DNA from: Celoporthe dispersa
Taxonomy: Eukaryota; Ascomycota; Sordariomycetes; Diaporthales; Cryphonectriaceae
Length of the DNA stretch: 64,000 nt
Direction: 5' to 3'
Assembly (NCBI GenBank): GCA_016584495.1
Contig: WAID01000006.1
Coordinates: 62,001-126,000 of the forward strand
Below the pieces are notes generated by a model, which did not search any database, was not told the origin of the DNA, and was given only the letters and a program-made list of their open reading frames with translations. The translations under genes were made by a program, and so were the position numbers. This document shows positions 21,317 to 34,384 of the stretch, piece by piece; within the stretch, counting starts at the first letter, position 1, and each line of letters opens with the position of its first letter.

Positions 21317-22244
21317 TTGGAATATTCAACAATATCCTTCTTCATTGTCAAGAATTTGCTGGCTGCCATGCCACCGTCAACACTCTGGGCCTCGCTCTCT
21401 ACCCCTTGGCCAGCCGAGGAGGTTGCTACCGCTGTGGAATCCGTAGGCGAGTTCGTTGACCAGTGGGATGACCAGGCGCCTTTTCCCCGCCTCAGGCGTT
21501 GTCGTTTTATCTTCCTTAATAATCTGCCATTATTCTCACAAATCGTGGCAATGCCTTAGTAGACTGCTATGAAATCGCAGACCACGGGCATCCGAAACAG
21601 ATATGAGGACCTGGCCAAGGCCATCGTTATATCATCGGGTGTATACACTTGTCCGCATCCCATTGTCATCCATACACACCCTAGGTCCCGGCTTAATAGT
21701 CAAGGCTGAGAACCGTCGAGGTGCATAGGTCTCACGTTCATGTCCAACGTTCAGGGACATCCACGAGCTAATCAACAACCAACGAAGAGATGTGGGAACC
21801 GGTTACAAACGCCTACTTTGCCTGGCTGGACAGCTCCCAGAGTTGCCCGGGTGATTGAAAAGAAAAGAAAATTAAAGAAAGAGAAAACGAAAATACTTCA
21901 CTTAGGTTGAAGGAGTCACAGTGTTGATGGGCTTATTCAAGAACGATCACCTGGTAAAGCTTAAGAAAGAGGGAGGTGGTCAGGTGGGCAGCGAGTCGTG
22001 GATTAATATATGATATTGGCTAACATGGTAATCCTTAGAATGCAGGGCGCTGACTATCGGGTGTTGGCTGAAAATAAAACTTGCTCACTACAATTAATGC
22101 AATTTGCTTGCTCAATATTTCCCTATCAACTTCGGTGTTTTTTTTTTGGGGGGGGGTTTCTTTTCCTAACTTGCGTATAAGGTGATAATATTCAACATTT
22201 GACAAATCGGACCCCTTGTACAAGTGTACTGTAAACTCTGACCA
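21317..22244. other. Intergenic, no gene recognised
   Basis: No supported coding sequence. A T-run followed by a G-run occurs near 22136-22158. Confidence 0.4.
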
Positions 22245-24073
22245 TTAAGCCCGCGATTTGAATTGAATGAAAGGACCATTTTCCCAACCAGCGATAGAAT
22301 AGTGGCTTTCAAACATCAGCTCCGACTCTGCACCGAGCTCCCCAGGCACATTCGTCCAAAGACAGGAAGAAACCTTAGGCCGTTGGAGCCCCAGCTGGAA
22401 GTCGTAGTTCACTAAGACGTAAGTGAATGCGATGCTGGCAATTCTAATAGCGATGTGGCTGCCAGCACAATTTCTTGGGCCGATGAGAAATGGTGTAAAC
22501 ATCTTCTTGGCAAGACTGTGCTCTGCTTCTGGCAGCGTGCCGGGTAGCCATCGTTCTGGCCAAAACCGGACGGGATTGCGAAAGATCCTACCGTCGCGAA
22601 AAATCGAAAATAGGCTCATTCCAACATCGCCGCCAACAGGGACGGGAAAGCTGTCCAGGCCAACAGTCACGCCTGCTCGCTCACACTCACGCCAGTGCAC
22701 GCCACAGGCTGGAGGGAGTAGACGCATAACTTCGTCGACGACAGCGCGTAGGTATACGCTTGACTCGATTCTGTGGTCCCAGACAATTTTCTCTCCATGT
22801 CGAAAATGCCCTCGCATTTCCTTGGCAAGCTTTTCGTATACGTACGGGTAGTGGGAGAGATAGTGCAGGAAACCCGAAAGCATGATGCTGTAGGCGTCGG
22901 CAGAGGAAAACGTGCTAAAAGCTCCTTCTCCGATCATCTGCGCTCGGTTGTGACCAGGCTTATCCAAATTGCCTTGGCCACTTTGTATCACGGGACCCAA
23001 GATCCCGTTGCTTTCCGTCGTGTTGGTAGCTACGGCTTCATCCAAGAATGTTTGATACCAGTCTGCGAACTTCTTCGCCTCGGGGGAGATGAGGAGGAGT
23101 AAACGGCTGACCATGTTCCCAATTCCCAAGTCGTTAAGAACGGGCAGTTGTTCCCAGAGGCCCATTTTCTTCTCGTGTACATGGAGAGCGGGGAACACGA
23201 AGTCTCGGGCTGGACTACGCAGCAAATTTGTCCTTAATCCAAGGCCAAACTCTGCCATTGTATCGAAACCAAGGTAAAGATCTGGATGAGGTGCCTTGAT
23301 TAGTATATTTGTGGCATGCGGACATGTTGACTCTGTTCACCCTAATGAATAACATACTCCACTTTCTCATGTCTGCTGGAGCGCTCCAGCCCTCTGAATC
23401 GACAGCTTTGGTAAGCTCAGAGAAATACACCTCAAGGTTTCGGATGATAGCTGGCTCATGACGGACGACCGACTCGGCGCCCACTCCGAGCCGAAAAACT
23501 CTGCGCAAATTGTGGTGCAACATCTTGTCAATCGAAGTCATGGTGCTCCAGCCGTCGGGAATAGGGATCATAGTTTCATAGCCTTTGGATTTGCGGAACG
23601 GTTTGCCATGGCCATAAATCGCTTCTTCACCGTTAGGCCCGATCCTAAGAAGTACGGGAGGTTGTTTTGGACACACCTGTCATATCAGGAGGATGTAACG
23701 AAAGCATGTGGTTTGGCCCATAGCGTATGAGGTCCCCTGAAAATTGGTTAGTGGACGGGTGGTGTCTATGGCTATGCGTATAATAATATACGAACCATAT
23801 TTCTGATGGCACCTTTGCACATCGAGGTGCATAACGCCCCTCCAAGAATGATATGCCGAGTATGCATTGGTTAACTTAGCAAGGAAGGGGCCTGGGATGT
23901 TGCTGAGAGGATGAAAATAGACCCTTCGAATGCCGATGACAACGACCTATAGGCTGATTAGAGATAGTGGGAGAGGCTGGACGGTATTCCTCACCAAGAC
24001 GTACAAAAGATATACACAAGATAGCTGCAAGAGCAATACAATCAAAAGCGGAGTACTGAAACACACTCGCCAT
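22245..24073 (-). CDS. Cytochrome P450 monooxygenase
   Basis: A microsomal haem-thiolate monooxygenase, typically tailoring secondary metabolites or lipids. Exons: 24005-24073, 23796-23946, about 23673-23736, 23358-23644 and 22245-23281. The N-terminal anchor is split by the first intron (ALAAILCISF/VVVIGIRRVYFHP), followed by the proline hinge NIPGPF. Other landmarks: AIYGHGKPFRKSKGY, the I-helix region GEGAFSTFSSADAY, the ExxR motif EVMR, the PERW-type motif PVRFWPERW and the haem loop FLIGPRNCAG with its Cys codon at 22467-22469. The exon 3/4 junction is uncertain: the consensus donor gives the wrong phase, and only a weak GTCCAA donor restores it. This could hide a small indel. The length agrees with fungal P450s. 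The gene is divergently arranged with the FAD oxidoreductase, about 1 kb away. Confidence 0.9.
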
Positions 24074-25115
24074 GGTATATTATTTGAAGGAGCTCCGGAG
24101 ATGCTAATACTGTTTAACACTGGCAGTCCTGTCCTTTCAGTCGTCCGGTTCTGATGGGAGTCTTATTTATTGATCGGTTGGTCTTATAGGGTAGACAGTC
24201 GTTATCTGCCCGCGTGTATGCCAACGACGGATGGTAGAAAGACCGAGAAGTTTCTCCAGACTGACTGGATCATCACTCCGAAAGGAGCAGTTATCAACCG
24301 CCAAAACTTGCAAGGGGGGAGAGACAAAGTGCGACAGTGAGCGTGGTTACACTTGGTCCAACACTGCCTTCTTGATGCAGACGTAACCATGACTCTCTTT
24401 CCACTTCCAATCAGGGGCCAGAGGCTTCGCATAATATGATACCCATGAATGCAACCACATGAGGGGCTAAAAATTTCATAAGACCTCACCGAGCCTTTCA
24501 GCGCTCATAAATCACGTAATGAAGCTAAGCTTGCGTAGAAAACGTACCTTGTTCATGGGGGCTAATGTAACAATTTCGGCCAGACATCGGGGTGGAACCT
24601 CGGAATGCAATGTTATTAGCTAACATACGCTGATATTCACTAAGAGTATAGAAGAAAACAAGGCAGAAGAGAAGTGTGAAGGAAGACGAAAAGGCAAGGG
24701 GGGCCGGGGGGCGAAAAAATTAGAAATGCAGCCCTTGGAAAAGGCCCCCACAACTGGACGCTGCAGCGGACTTTTGACGACCAGCCTTGTCTCGCATATT
24801 GCTCCTTCTCTAGAATGCGTCAGACCCAACGAGACTCAGCGTCGTAGCCGGCGGCTAGGACTCACAGCCCTCTGGGATCATGATGTTGCCAAAAAATGCA
24901 TATGCAGTTTGTTGGCTAAGAAAACCGGAGCATCACAGAATACTTGTCTAAGACTCCACGTAATATTATAGAGTTAAAAAAAAAAAAAAGCTCTTGGCGT
25001 ACACAGTCTCTAATTACATCATATCATTGATCACTGCACTCTTATACGAGGCATTTGTTACTTCTCCAGTCAACTCAACTTGTGAGTTTGGAAATAATTG
25101 ATCCTGTTGTATGAA
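24074..25115. other. Shared upstream region of P450 and FAD oxidoreductase genes
   Basis: A 1.04-kb divergent intergenic region containing a poly-A tract near 24977-24990. No coding sequence is recognised. Confidence 0.45.
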
Positions 25116-26964
25116 ATGGCGCATGAGTCAAAGCAGCCTACGCCGTCTCCTCCACGCCGAGTTGCCATTGTCGGCGGCGGCATCTCAGGTATAGCATGCT
25201 CGTGGAAACTGCGTGAGCACGATTGCACGGTCGACATATACGAGGCGGACAGCAGGCTTGGGGGACATGCACATTCAGTTTCATTCGAGGGAAATGACCG
25301 AAGCGTCGACGTGGACACTGGTTTTATTGCGATGGACGAGGCTACGTATCGTGAGTGATGACCGACATTTTTAACAACAGAACGTTGCTGACATTGTGGT
25401 GTGCAGCACAATTCAATGCTTTTCTAGGAGAGCTCGGCGTCAAGACCATCCCAACCGACATGTCTTTTGGAGTGTCTACTGCGGACGGCGTTTTTGAATG
25501 GGGCAGCTACTCCATCTTCAGCTTTGTTGGCAAGCTCTCGTACATCCTCAGCCCTTGGTTTTGGCGGTTAGTGTTTGACATTATACGCTTTAGCCTGTTC
25601 GCTGAGGACATTCTCTACGAGGAGCAAGAGGAATCTGGCGCTGCGACCACTAGCTACGGCAAGTACAGAGCTTACAACAGAGATGATGATGATTCGACGA
25701 TGGCAGACCAGTTCGAGTCCATCGGTGCCTATTTGAGAAGACAAAGATACTCGGACCAGTTCATCACGTACTTCTTGATTCCGATGGTAGCGGCCCCATG
25801 GTGCATTGACCCGGGCGAGTTTGCACGGACTTTCCCAGCAAAACACCTGATCCAATTCATGTAAGAGGACGACCCTCCCCGCCATTCGATAATTGTTCAT
25901 TTCCTGACACAACATGGCTCACAGGCTAAGCCACGGGTTGCTCGACACGTTCACCAGGACACTGAGATGGCGCTCGTTCAAGAACGGGTCGAAGACGTAC
26001 GTGGACGCCTTCCAGCGCCGTCTCCCGCCACGACATTGTTTGCACCTAAATACACCCGTGCATAATGTGACACGCATTAGAGACGGAACGGTCGTCCTTG
26101 AGCTCTCAGATCATTCTAAGAAGACCTATGACCATGTGGTGCTGGCCGTCCACGCAAATCAAGCACTACGCCTCCTCGGAGATGGGGCCACGTCTCCCGA
26201 GCGGAAGATTCTGGGTAGTTTTAAGACTAGAAGGAATATCTGCTACCTTCACTCGGATCTCTCAGTAAGTCTTACCACTCACACAAGAGCACCACGCAAA
26301 ACAAATTGATCCCTTCTGACCCTTTTTTTCTTCTTCTTTCCTATAGGCGTTACCCAAGCGTCCTTCAGCCCGCGTTGCGTGGAACTGTTTTCTCGACTGC
26401 GGCAATGGCAACAATATGTTGACTCCCAGCAAACATACCACACTCAAGATGCCTTCAACTGGAGAAAACTCCTCCCCCTCGGCCACGTCTAACATCTCAA
26501 TCACTTTTGACATGAATAAGCTTCAGTCCATTCCCTTTCCCGGCGAGCCAGGCAGCCCCGGCCGTGTGCTCGTAAGCATGAACCCAGCACGTACGCCCCG
26601 CTCACTGCAGAGCACGCAGGTGTACTATCACCCTCTGATTAGTGCCGAGAGCATTTCCATGACGGCATGCTTGCACCAGATCAACGGGGTGGCAGGCGTA
26701 AGCTTTGCCGGTGCCTGGATGGGCTTCGGGTTCCACGAGGATGGATTTGCAGCGGGGGCCCATGCCGCCCGTTTACTTATGATGGATAGTAGAGGGTGGG
26801 TCGGAAACGACAAGGTTAGAGTTTTGGATCTTGTGGGTATCGCCAGCACAAAAGCCAAAGATGAACGCGCGAGAGGGAGTTTTGTAAAGGAGATGATGAG
26901 GTTGGGGGTTTACCTGGTGCAGCTCCTCCTCCTGTTTTTGCAGGACAGTGGAATGATCAGGTGA
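25116..26964 (+). CDS. FAD-dependent oxidoreductase (COG2907 / amine-oxidase-like)
   Basis: Flavoprotein of the NAD/FAD-binding, amine-oxidase-like family. Exons: 25116-25350, 25407-25860, 25925-26264 and 26347-26964, all in phase. The Rossmann dinucleotide fold is at the start (VAIVGGGISGIACSWKL, then YEADSRLGGHAHSV and DTGFIAMDEATY). The second exon has the IPTDMSFGVST block, and the last ends with the typical GVSFAGAWMGFGFHEDGFAAG flavin-binding segment. The open frame extends upstream only through a TTG, so the ATG at 25116 is taken as start. In bacteria close relatives often sit next to DUF1365 and cyclopropane-fatty-acid synthase genes, and a DUF1365 gene lies 9 kb away here. I infer a role in fatty-acid or lipid modification. 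The substrate is unknown. Confidence 0.88.
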
Positions 26965-27146
26965 GCTTGACCTCAGAAGCGCCAGCGAGATGGACAGGTA
27001 GGTGAGCACGGAGTATGATTGATGTGAATGCGCGTCTCTGATATGAAAATCCCATTTGGTCTCGGTTCTTTTACTATTATGACTAGAGACAGACAACGAA
27101 AGAGAAAGAAAGAAGTCCCTGCCGAGCTTCTTCTAGCTCCATGCCC

Positions 27147-27895
27147 TCAAATTTTCGAACGGGTGGGATTTTTGCTCTCCCATTGCTTCTTGAGGGCATT
27201 TGCTCGTTCAGACTTTTGGGCTAGGCCATCAAACAATGCCGGCCACCCACCACCGAGAGTTCGAATATCAACGGGATGGCCAGTCTTGGCATCCATGTAG
27301 GTCACGGAGCCTTTCACCTGAGCGACAATGGCTTGCTGCTTGAGCGAATATAGAGACGTAGTTCCGGTGTTCCTCGTCGGGTCGACGCGCTCCTGTCGGT
27401 AGGCTGCGATGAGCTGTTTGTTTCCCGGGTCAGCCTGAGCAGGGTTCTTTATCAATGCAGCCTGGGAGGGCAACCATGGGGGACACCACGAACCGAGTCG
27501 GGATACTTGACCTGCCTCCGTATGTCCAACTCGTACTTGCGGACCGCGGGCACGACGGACCTCGCGTGGATCATATCCTCGTACTCCTCTTCGCTGAGAA
27601 ACTCGTCGTAGCCCTCCATGACGCGGAAGAAGCAAGTGCCCAGGAAGTGCATGTACTGCGAGTGCATGACATGGCCAAATGGGTCCTGGTCTTCAGCCCA
27701 GACGACTCCACGCTCAACCATCGTGCTAGGGTCGTAGCCCATAGCCTCGAGGGTGCTGAGGGCGCTGGCGCGGAGAGCAGCATAGGAATCGGTGTTGGGG
27801 TGAGGCTTTGGAGCGCCAGCGTGTGAGTAGGGCGACAGGTAAGACGACTCGGTTAGGCGCGCTTTGCGGCCAGCTTTGGTGATTTCGTCAGACAT
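27147..27895 (-). CDS. Hotdog-fold thioesterase family protein
   Basis: Exons 27494-27895 and 27413-27147 encode about 222 residues; the 80-nt intron is in phase 0 and its removal restores KYPDS/LIAAYRQE. The 4-hydroxybenzoyl-CoA-thioesterase-like motif DPFGHVMHSQYMHFLGTCFF, with the presumed catalytic Asp, lies near residue 55. VTYMDAKTGHPVDI is the closing strand pair. Fungal relatives are often mitochondrial and presumed acyl-CoA thioesterases. Start at MSDEITK is inferred; the frame remains open upstream, so an N-terminal targeting sequence is possible. The gene is tail-to-tail with the FAD oxidoreductase (182 bp apart) and divergent from the 2OG oxygenase. A (GA)n(GT)n microsatellite at 27981-28012 lies just upstream. 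Confidence 0.82.
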
Positions 27896-27980
27896 GACAG
27901 GCTCTGCTGCTCGTGAGAATGCCGATCCAATGTTTCGGAAGCTAGACTTGACGTCAAGAGAGGGCAGGAGGGAGGTGGGG

Positions 27981-28012
27981 GAGAGAGAGAGAGAGTGTGT
28001 GTGTGTGTGTGT
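27981..28012. repeat. (GA)n(GT)n microsatellite
   Basis: Simple dinucleotide repeat in the presumed 5' UTR or promoter of the thioesterase gene, within the 647-bp divergent region shared with the 2OG oxygenase gene. Confidence 0.95.
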
Positions 28013-28542
28013 CTTTGTGATCTCAACCGGGGGGGCGTTTCTAGAGGCAGGATGTAAACGGGCAGTCTGAAGCGAGGAAGCTGCGTAGAGTGCATGTGAA
28101 ACAAACAAAGGCAAGGCAAGGTCAGCTGAGTTGGAGCGGCTCCAGACCGAGGTGGTGGCGGGATCTTTACCCCTAACGTCAAGCCTGAGACAAGTACCTA
28201 AGTACATGTCATATTGTGAATGCGGGGGCCAGCACCGATAGCTTACTAAAGTACCTGCGGAATGTACATATACTTCTCTATAAAGTGTACTTTTTAACTT
28301 TGAGGAGTACACGCTGATGATGTCAGGCCTGGGCATATATTTCACGCCTAAACGGCGATCATTAGAATTATTTAAGTACTGTACTTTTTGTACGGGTCAA
28401 AATGCGTGTCTTAGATGCCTGCAACAAACAGTCCTCCTCGGACCTTCCCTTTTTTTTTTTTTCCTTAGAAAAAAGAATCGTGGCCACGACGTTAATTGAG
28501 CCTTGCATTGAGAGCCACCTTAGTCAGACCAGCGTTCCAGTC

Positions 28543-29638
28543 ATGGCTTCCCAGAAGCTCTTCCAGGATATCCCGCCCTTTCCGGACGATATCCCCACGG
28601 CGTCCATGTCCACTATTTCGCTGGCAAGCTTGCATTCTGGTGACCAGGCAGCCGCCAAAAGTCTCCTAGCCGCGTGTCAAGAGCTGGGTTTCTTCCTGCT
28701 TGATCTGAACGGCGACTCGCTCGGAGATGAGTTGATCCAAGAGGTTGACCAGCTCTTCGGGGTGGGCGAGGAAATCATGAGCCTCCCTGGGGACGTCAAA
28801 GAACACTATCTGCACGATGCCCCCCGGAGCTTTCTCGGGTAAGCCAGGTTCCTCTCCTGGTCGTCATTTTCACGCGTAACATTGGACCATCAGCTTCAAA
28901 CCACGCGGCTCTGCCAAGACCGAGACCGAAGAACCAGATCGATTTGAATGGTTCAACCTTGGCCAGGACGGGCTAATGGGGAATACGTCCCTGCAACCGC
29001 TCCCGCCGATCATACACACCAGACTGCCGCTCTTCACCTCCTTCCTGAAGCATGGCCAGGGTGTGGTCGCAACGATCAGCTCGGCTCTCGCGACCGAGCT
29101 TGGACTACCACACGACATCTTCACGTCGCGACAGGCCCCCACCAAGCCCTCTGGCACCGTGGTCCGCCTCATCAAGGCGTTTGCGAGCCCAGACTCGGAG
29201 GATCTCCGCACCAGCATGATCCATCACACCGACTTTGGAACCATCACCCTGCTCGCCAATGTGCGCGGTGGCCTGCAGATCTTGGCCCCAGGCCGATCCC
29301 CTATGGATGAATCCGCATGGCTGTGGGTGCGTCCGCGTCCGGGCTGCCTGGTTGTAAACCTGGGCGACGCCATGGTCCAGTGGACGGGCGGTCTGCTACG
29401 TAGCAATGTCCACCGCATCAACCATTCCCCCGGCCCTCAGCGCTTTGCCGATCGGTACAGCCTGGCTCTTTTGGTTAGGCCAGAGCGTAACGCAAGCATG
29501 AGGAGGCTGGTCGGCGGAGGCGGCGGGGATGGTGAGGACGATCACTTGACTGCCTGGGAGTGGGAGGTCAAGAAGGCCATGGCGTTGACGAGGGGAGATG
29601 CTGTGACGCAGAGTAAGGGCGGGAAGCCGCTGGAATAA
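28543..29638 (+). CDS. 2-oxoglutarate/Fe(II)-dependent oxygenase (isopenicillin N synthase-like)
   Basis: Exons 28543-28838 and 28894-29638 encode 346 residues. The N-terminal DIOX_N domain is visible (LLAACQELGFFLLDLNGD). The iron-binding facial triad is HHTD in the second exon plus the His of SNVHRINH, and the co-substrate Arg/Ser pair is RYSLAL. Family members hydroxylate, desaturate or cyclise small molecules in the cytosol. A glycine-rich insertion (VGGGGGDGED) near the C-terminus is unusual but outside the core. Its neighbours (thioesterase, FAD oxidoreductase, P450) suggest a joint pathway; this is inference. The start is the first ATG followed by a conserved DIOX_N lead-in. Confidence 0.9.
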
Positions 29639-30145
29639 TTACTGCATTCCGAGTCTGCTGTGGTCATGATTTTGTATTTGATAGGTGAATGAATGTTGTG
29701 GTTCTTGTATATTAGACCTCAAAGTAATCAAGCTCAAGCGGAATCGACTTGTCACGTCGGCTTGCTTTCCACAGTCGTAATTTCAGAACTTTTACGACCA
29801 AGTAACTCTCCAAGTAATAGTTTGATCTCCCGCGCATGTTTCCTTATGGGGAGGGGGAGGGGAGTTTCCTTTTCTCTCTCTTGTTTTTGTTTTTCCTCCA
29901 ACCTGACTTCACTATGACAGTACTCGTATCTCGTCTACCTACGCCATTAATATTACACAGCACAAAAACCTCCAAGGCTGGTGTCTGTGTACATGACCCA
30001 TAGCATCTGCACCCATAAACACTGGAGAACTACCTAAACTATAACATGAGCTTCCCGCGCCTGCGCCGGCTTATTGATACTATGAGACAACATATCAAGG
30101 CTCGTATGCACCAAGATTCCCTTGTTACTACCGTCCTTGTTCGTT
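29639..30145. other. Convergent intergenic region, no gene seen
   Basis: Lies between the 3' ends of the 2OG oxygenase and the Pth11-like gene. Nothing recognisable. Confidence 0.5.
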
Positions 30146-31500
30146 TCAGCGCCACGGGAGAGCCCTTCCCACAGGGGGGATCGCGTCCTCTGAGCGCTCT
30201 GCTGTAATATTGTTGTCGAGACGTGTAGCCATACCGTACGCTGCGAAGTCACCGAACTTGTCCGCCTTCAGGGCGCCACCGGACATGGTAGTCGAGACAG
30301 CCGATGGGTCAGTGTTGTACCTGCTGCCGCCCTTGCTGCCTGTGCGTGTGGTACGGGTGCCAAGCCATGTGATGATGCTTCCGGCCTGTGTACGTAGGAT
30401 GCGCAGGAGCGGGTTGATGGCGGGCAGATCTGCAATGATCTCGGACAAGTTTCGCTCCACAATCGTGCACATGTACAGTGTGCGGAGACCCCAGCTATAG
30501 TCTGCCTCGAAAAAGTCCCTGACGTAGGCTACGCGGATGATGGACGCTGTAAAGACCCTGCGGACGCGAGAAAAATTAGTCGTAGGCCGCCTGAAGAAGG
30601 TGATATGCAAAAGGAGAGAGGAGACAGGGACTTACAAAAGGCCCGATCCAGTCAGGCCAAATATGAGCAGCTTCTTCTTGAGGTCTATCTGCAGGCTACG
30701 GAAGAAATAGAGAGGCGACAGGGCGTAAAATAAATCAGTAACACTGTTCATGGCTGATAGCCTATATGATTAGCTAGCGCACTAGATAAAGTAGGTAATG
30801 CCGTTGCTGACAGTAATTGCAAAAAAAAAAAATTAAAATTAAAAAGAATACAGCAGATGTTGTTCACCCACCAGTGAAGGTGATAATAGTCACGACCAGC
30901 ATCTGCGGATTTGCGACTTTTCCAGGTACGTCGGGATTCCATAGCTTCTGTAGCGGCTGTGCCTGCAGGCCCCAGAAGATGGCCTGACACGTCGAGGTGA
31001 TGGTAGTTATAGTAGCCAGTCCATAAATTACCCATACAGCGCGGCGGTGGGTGTTCTCGATCATCGCGAGTAGAAACAAGCAGATGGAGATCTTGACGGC
31101 ACACAGCGAAATGTCAGCCAACAAGATTGTAAGCTCGCTCAGCCTCTTGACCGTCATCGCTTGCTCATTGCTGAGAAACTGCAGATGGCGCCCGAAGCCA
31201 GCGTTCAAGTTTTGGTATTCCAGAGCGTTGGCGGCTAGATTGACGGCCTGATTAGCAGCGAAGAAGTCAGCCTGGGCTCGTCAGAGAAAGATGGGATGTA
31301 GAGTGTGGTCCCACCAGAGCCAAAACGATCATGTAGTCTTCAAGTCCATGTCTGACCCGACAGAAAATCTTGGTTGCGATGCGCGTGCCCGTCGACAGGA
31401 TAATGAGGACGGTAAACACAGTGAGTATGATAAAATAACCACGGCCTTCATTAACATCAACCAGATCAGGGTCAAACTTGATGAACGTTTCGTTAGCCAT
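30146..31500 (-). CDS. Pth11-like / rhodopsin-domain integral membrane protein
   Basis: Exons 31315-31500, 30868-31271, 30636-30761 and 30146-30557 join in phase to give 375 residues. It has the fungal DUF/rhodopsin-domain pattern of seven hydrophobic helices with an outside N-terminus and a polar, Ser/Thr/Gly-rich cytoplasmic tail. Typical family pieces are IATKIFCRVRHGLEDYMIVLA, ADISLCAVKISICLFLL, MNSVTDLFYALSPLYFFRSLQ and EADYSWGLRTLYMCTIVERNLSEIIADLPAI. Members include the Pth11 receptor, but most have no known ligand. This one lacks an N-terminal CFEM domain. The first intron is only 43 nt, at the lower limit for fungi. Confidence 0.9.
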
Positions 31501-32877
31501 GATTGACGGGTGCAGCCAGGAGAGCGCTAAGGGCAAAGAACAGCATGAGAATGAAATAATAATATGATGATGTCGGCAGCCGAGCCACGAGTGTCCGCTC
31601 TGACTATTAGGTGCTCTGAATTTTCCAGAATAGGGATAGGAAATACGGGGATCACGCCCCTCCCCCTCCTCTCTCTTCACAGGAGAAGTACGATGTACTT
31701 TTTAGGCAGACGGTTGCTTTGGGCTCGCGCGCGCACCAATCCTTCCGCCTATAGCCTATAAGAGCCTCATCAGTTCTGAATTACGAGGTTGTTGAGGCCT
31801 TACTAGGTCACAAATAGTTCCGAGACTCGTCAGCAAGTTTGAGGAGCCTTCGTTGGGGGCGGATTTCTGCATCACCACCTTGTCACCGGTGAGACTTGCC
31901 AGCGAATAGGATCGGAGCGAGCACTGCCCATGTCGTGTCACAACTGAGAGGCATCAGCATGATGTTGCATATTGACTCACATTAGACGAGCCAACATGGA
32001 GACTGCTTATCATTGGTTTGGCCACACAATTCCTGCGCGCATGAGACTAGTCGCCAACGCGGGAGAGATCCTTGTTGAGCGCATTCCGATGTTGCAGTTA
32101 TGTCGATCCAAGGTCGTCGTTGGCCAACCAGGACAGGTGGAAAGTGAGGAATTACATGCCGTATGAGTAACACAGCAGCAAAATCCTTTTTAGTGCTGGG
32201 GGCCATTTGAGGGCGCTTGCAACGGCTCGCCGCCAACAGTCACATCTGAAGCGACTCTACACTACGACCCTACAAAAGGGTCAGAACCCGGCTCCCATGA
32301 CACAAACTCACCCTAAATGTAACGTTCCGCTGAGGCACTTTTGTTGCCGAGGTGCGACATGCAAGGTATTTTGCACTGTAGGTGAGCGAGCCCTCTGCCG
32401 AAATAGGTGGCGTTGCTACATCGACCGCCAGGTATGCTGAGAAGCCCCAGCTAAGTTGCGCCGAGGTTGGCGAACCCAGGGAGAGACACGACAAAGGCTT
32501 TGGGGGCTAGGGGTTCTTGTACTGAGTACGTGTGGAGACAGGTGTTGGGGTCGACGTCACAAGGCTTCAAATCATTCCGTTGAGAGAATGACGGGAATCA
32601 TGAGCGCAAACGGCTGGCTTTCCCTGTGGAACCAGCCACGGAGAGGGGGCTAGGGGTGACCTTCCGGGAATGTCTAAAGCTGTACTAAGCTAGCCTAAAC
32701 ATTTACTCATACTATACATCAGTCTTTTAAGTAAGTAGTGGGCGAGGAGGGCTATCGCCCACGGGTACTCAAAGGCTGGAAAACTAAAGTTTGCTCAGGC
32801 CTACACGTCCTCAAAGATTTCTTTCCCCCCTTGCCGCTGCAGTGAGAACTCTCGTTCCTCCTCTTGGCAATAGAGAA
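31501..32877. other. Intergenic: divergent region between Pth11-like and MFS genes
   Basis: 1.4 kb with no supported coding sequence or repeat. Presumed to carry promoters for both flanking genes. Confidence 0.45.
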
Positions 32878-34384
32878 ATGTCTACCGTTCAATTTTCAAA
32901 CGACACCGCTCTAATGGCAGCGAACCATGAAGACAAGGTCCTGTCGACCGCTGGACAGCCCGACGACAGCCCAGAAACGACACCAATAATACCGCCACCT
33001 ATGGCCGCATCGCAGGCTCCACCGCCACAGGATCATCACCTCACGCCCAGGCAATGGCTCCAAATTCTGAGCACGTTTCTCGTCTTCTTCAATACATGGT
33101 AATTCAGAAAGCAAAATGCTAACTTTCAGTCCGCCTGTCTGCTGACCTGGTGCTTCCAAAGGGGTCTCCTCCTTACATTTGGCGTCTTCCAAACATACTA
33201 CGAGCAGGTCCTTCTCCGCAACCAGCCCAGCTCAGATATATCCTGGATATCAACGACCTGCGCTTTCATTATCCTGTCTGCGGGCGTTGTGACTGGCCCT
33301 CTCTATGACCATGGGTTCTACAGAGCTTTGTTGCTGTTCGGTAGCCTGTTCCAAATTTTTGGCCTCATGATGTTAAGCCTTTCCACCGAATATTACCAGC
33401 TCTTCTTGTGCCAGGCCATCTGCGTCGGACTCGGTGCCGGGATCGTGTTCACGCCTAGTGTGGCAGCGGCAGCAGCTTGCCTGACGACCCCGGCGGTTCG
33501 AGCCAGAGCCATGGGCCTCATGGCATGTGGCAGCAGCATTGGTATGAAGTACTCCTTCTCGTTAGGTACATATAATTTGATTCTTCTAGAGCGCTGCTGA
33601 TGATTCATACATATAGGTGGTGTTATCTACCCCATAATGTTCCGCTACCTCACACCCCAGATCGGCTTTCCCTGGGCTGTTCGCAGCATCGCATTCGTCG
33701 CTCTGGCATTGTATCTCGTCTCCTACCTAGTCTTCGTCGGCCATCAAAAAAGCCCTCCCATGGTCCGCAAGTTCTTTGACGTGTCGGCCTTGACCGACTT
33801 GCCATTCATGATGCTGTCGGTAGCATCGCTCTTGAGCGCCACAGCCTACTACATCCCCCCTGCTCTACTTGCCCCTGCTGATGGAGATTCAGATCCCGTC
33901 CATCAGTCCCGACCTCGGTCTCGATCTCCTCTCCGTACTCAATGGAGCGTCTGTCGTCGGACGACTGTTGGCAGGTGCTGTTGCTGCGGTTGTCGGGCCT
34001 ACGGAGACCATCTCAGTCTCTCTTGTTTTGGGTTCCGTGCTGTTATTCTGCTGGATCAAGGTTGACAGCGTCGCCGGGACCATTGCCTGGTCGGTCTTCT
34101 GGGGAATGATATCGGGCGTTCTGGTCGCTCTGCCAGGGGCTTTCATACCGTTCTTCTGCCCCTCCTTGGCTGTCCTCGGCACCAGGTCAGGCATGTATTG
34201 GGTTTGGGTTGGCCTGGGCATGCTGATAGGCAGCCCCATCGCAGGTGCAATATACGATGTCAGGTCAGGCAAGACGGACGCCTGGCGCCTGCAAGTATTC
34301 GCTGGTGTCTTCATGATGGGAGCCGCCATGCTTACGGTGTACCCAATCATTCACCTACGCCGCAGAGCAAAGACACCGGCTTGA
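32878..34384 (+). CDS. MFS monocarboxylate-type transporter, one frameshift
   Basis: Plasma-membrane transporter of the monocarboxylate porter family. Exons 32878-33098, 33162-33541 and 33617-34384. A long polar, Pro-rich N-terminus precedes the first helix (LSTFLVFFNTWGLLLTFGVFQTYYE, the family signature region). VGLGAGIVFTPS and LSVLNGASVVGRLLAG follow. The frame breaks at a run of six C (33855-33860): with five C the protein reads AYYIPLLYLPLLMEI and continues cleanly into the second half. As given, the reading frame runs into unrelated sequence ending at 34065. The identical kind of change occurs in the TauD gene of this window, so a sequencing error is plausible. The gene may export or import an acid made or used by the neighbouring enzymes. 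Confidence 0.85.
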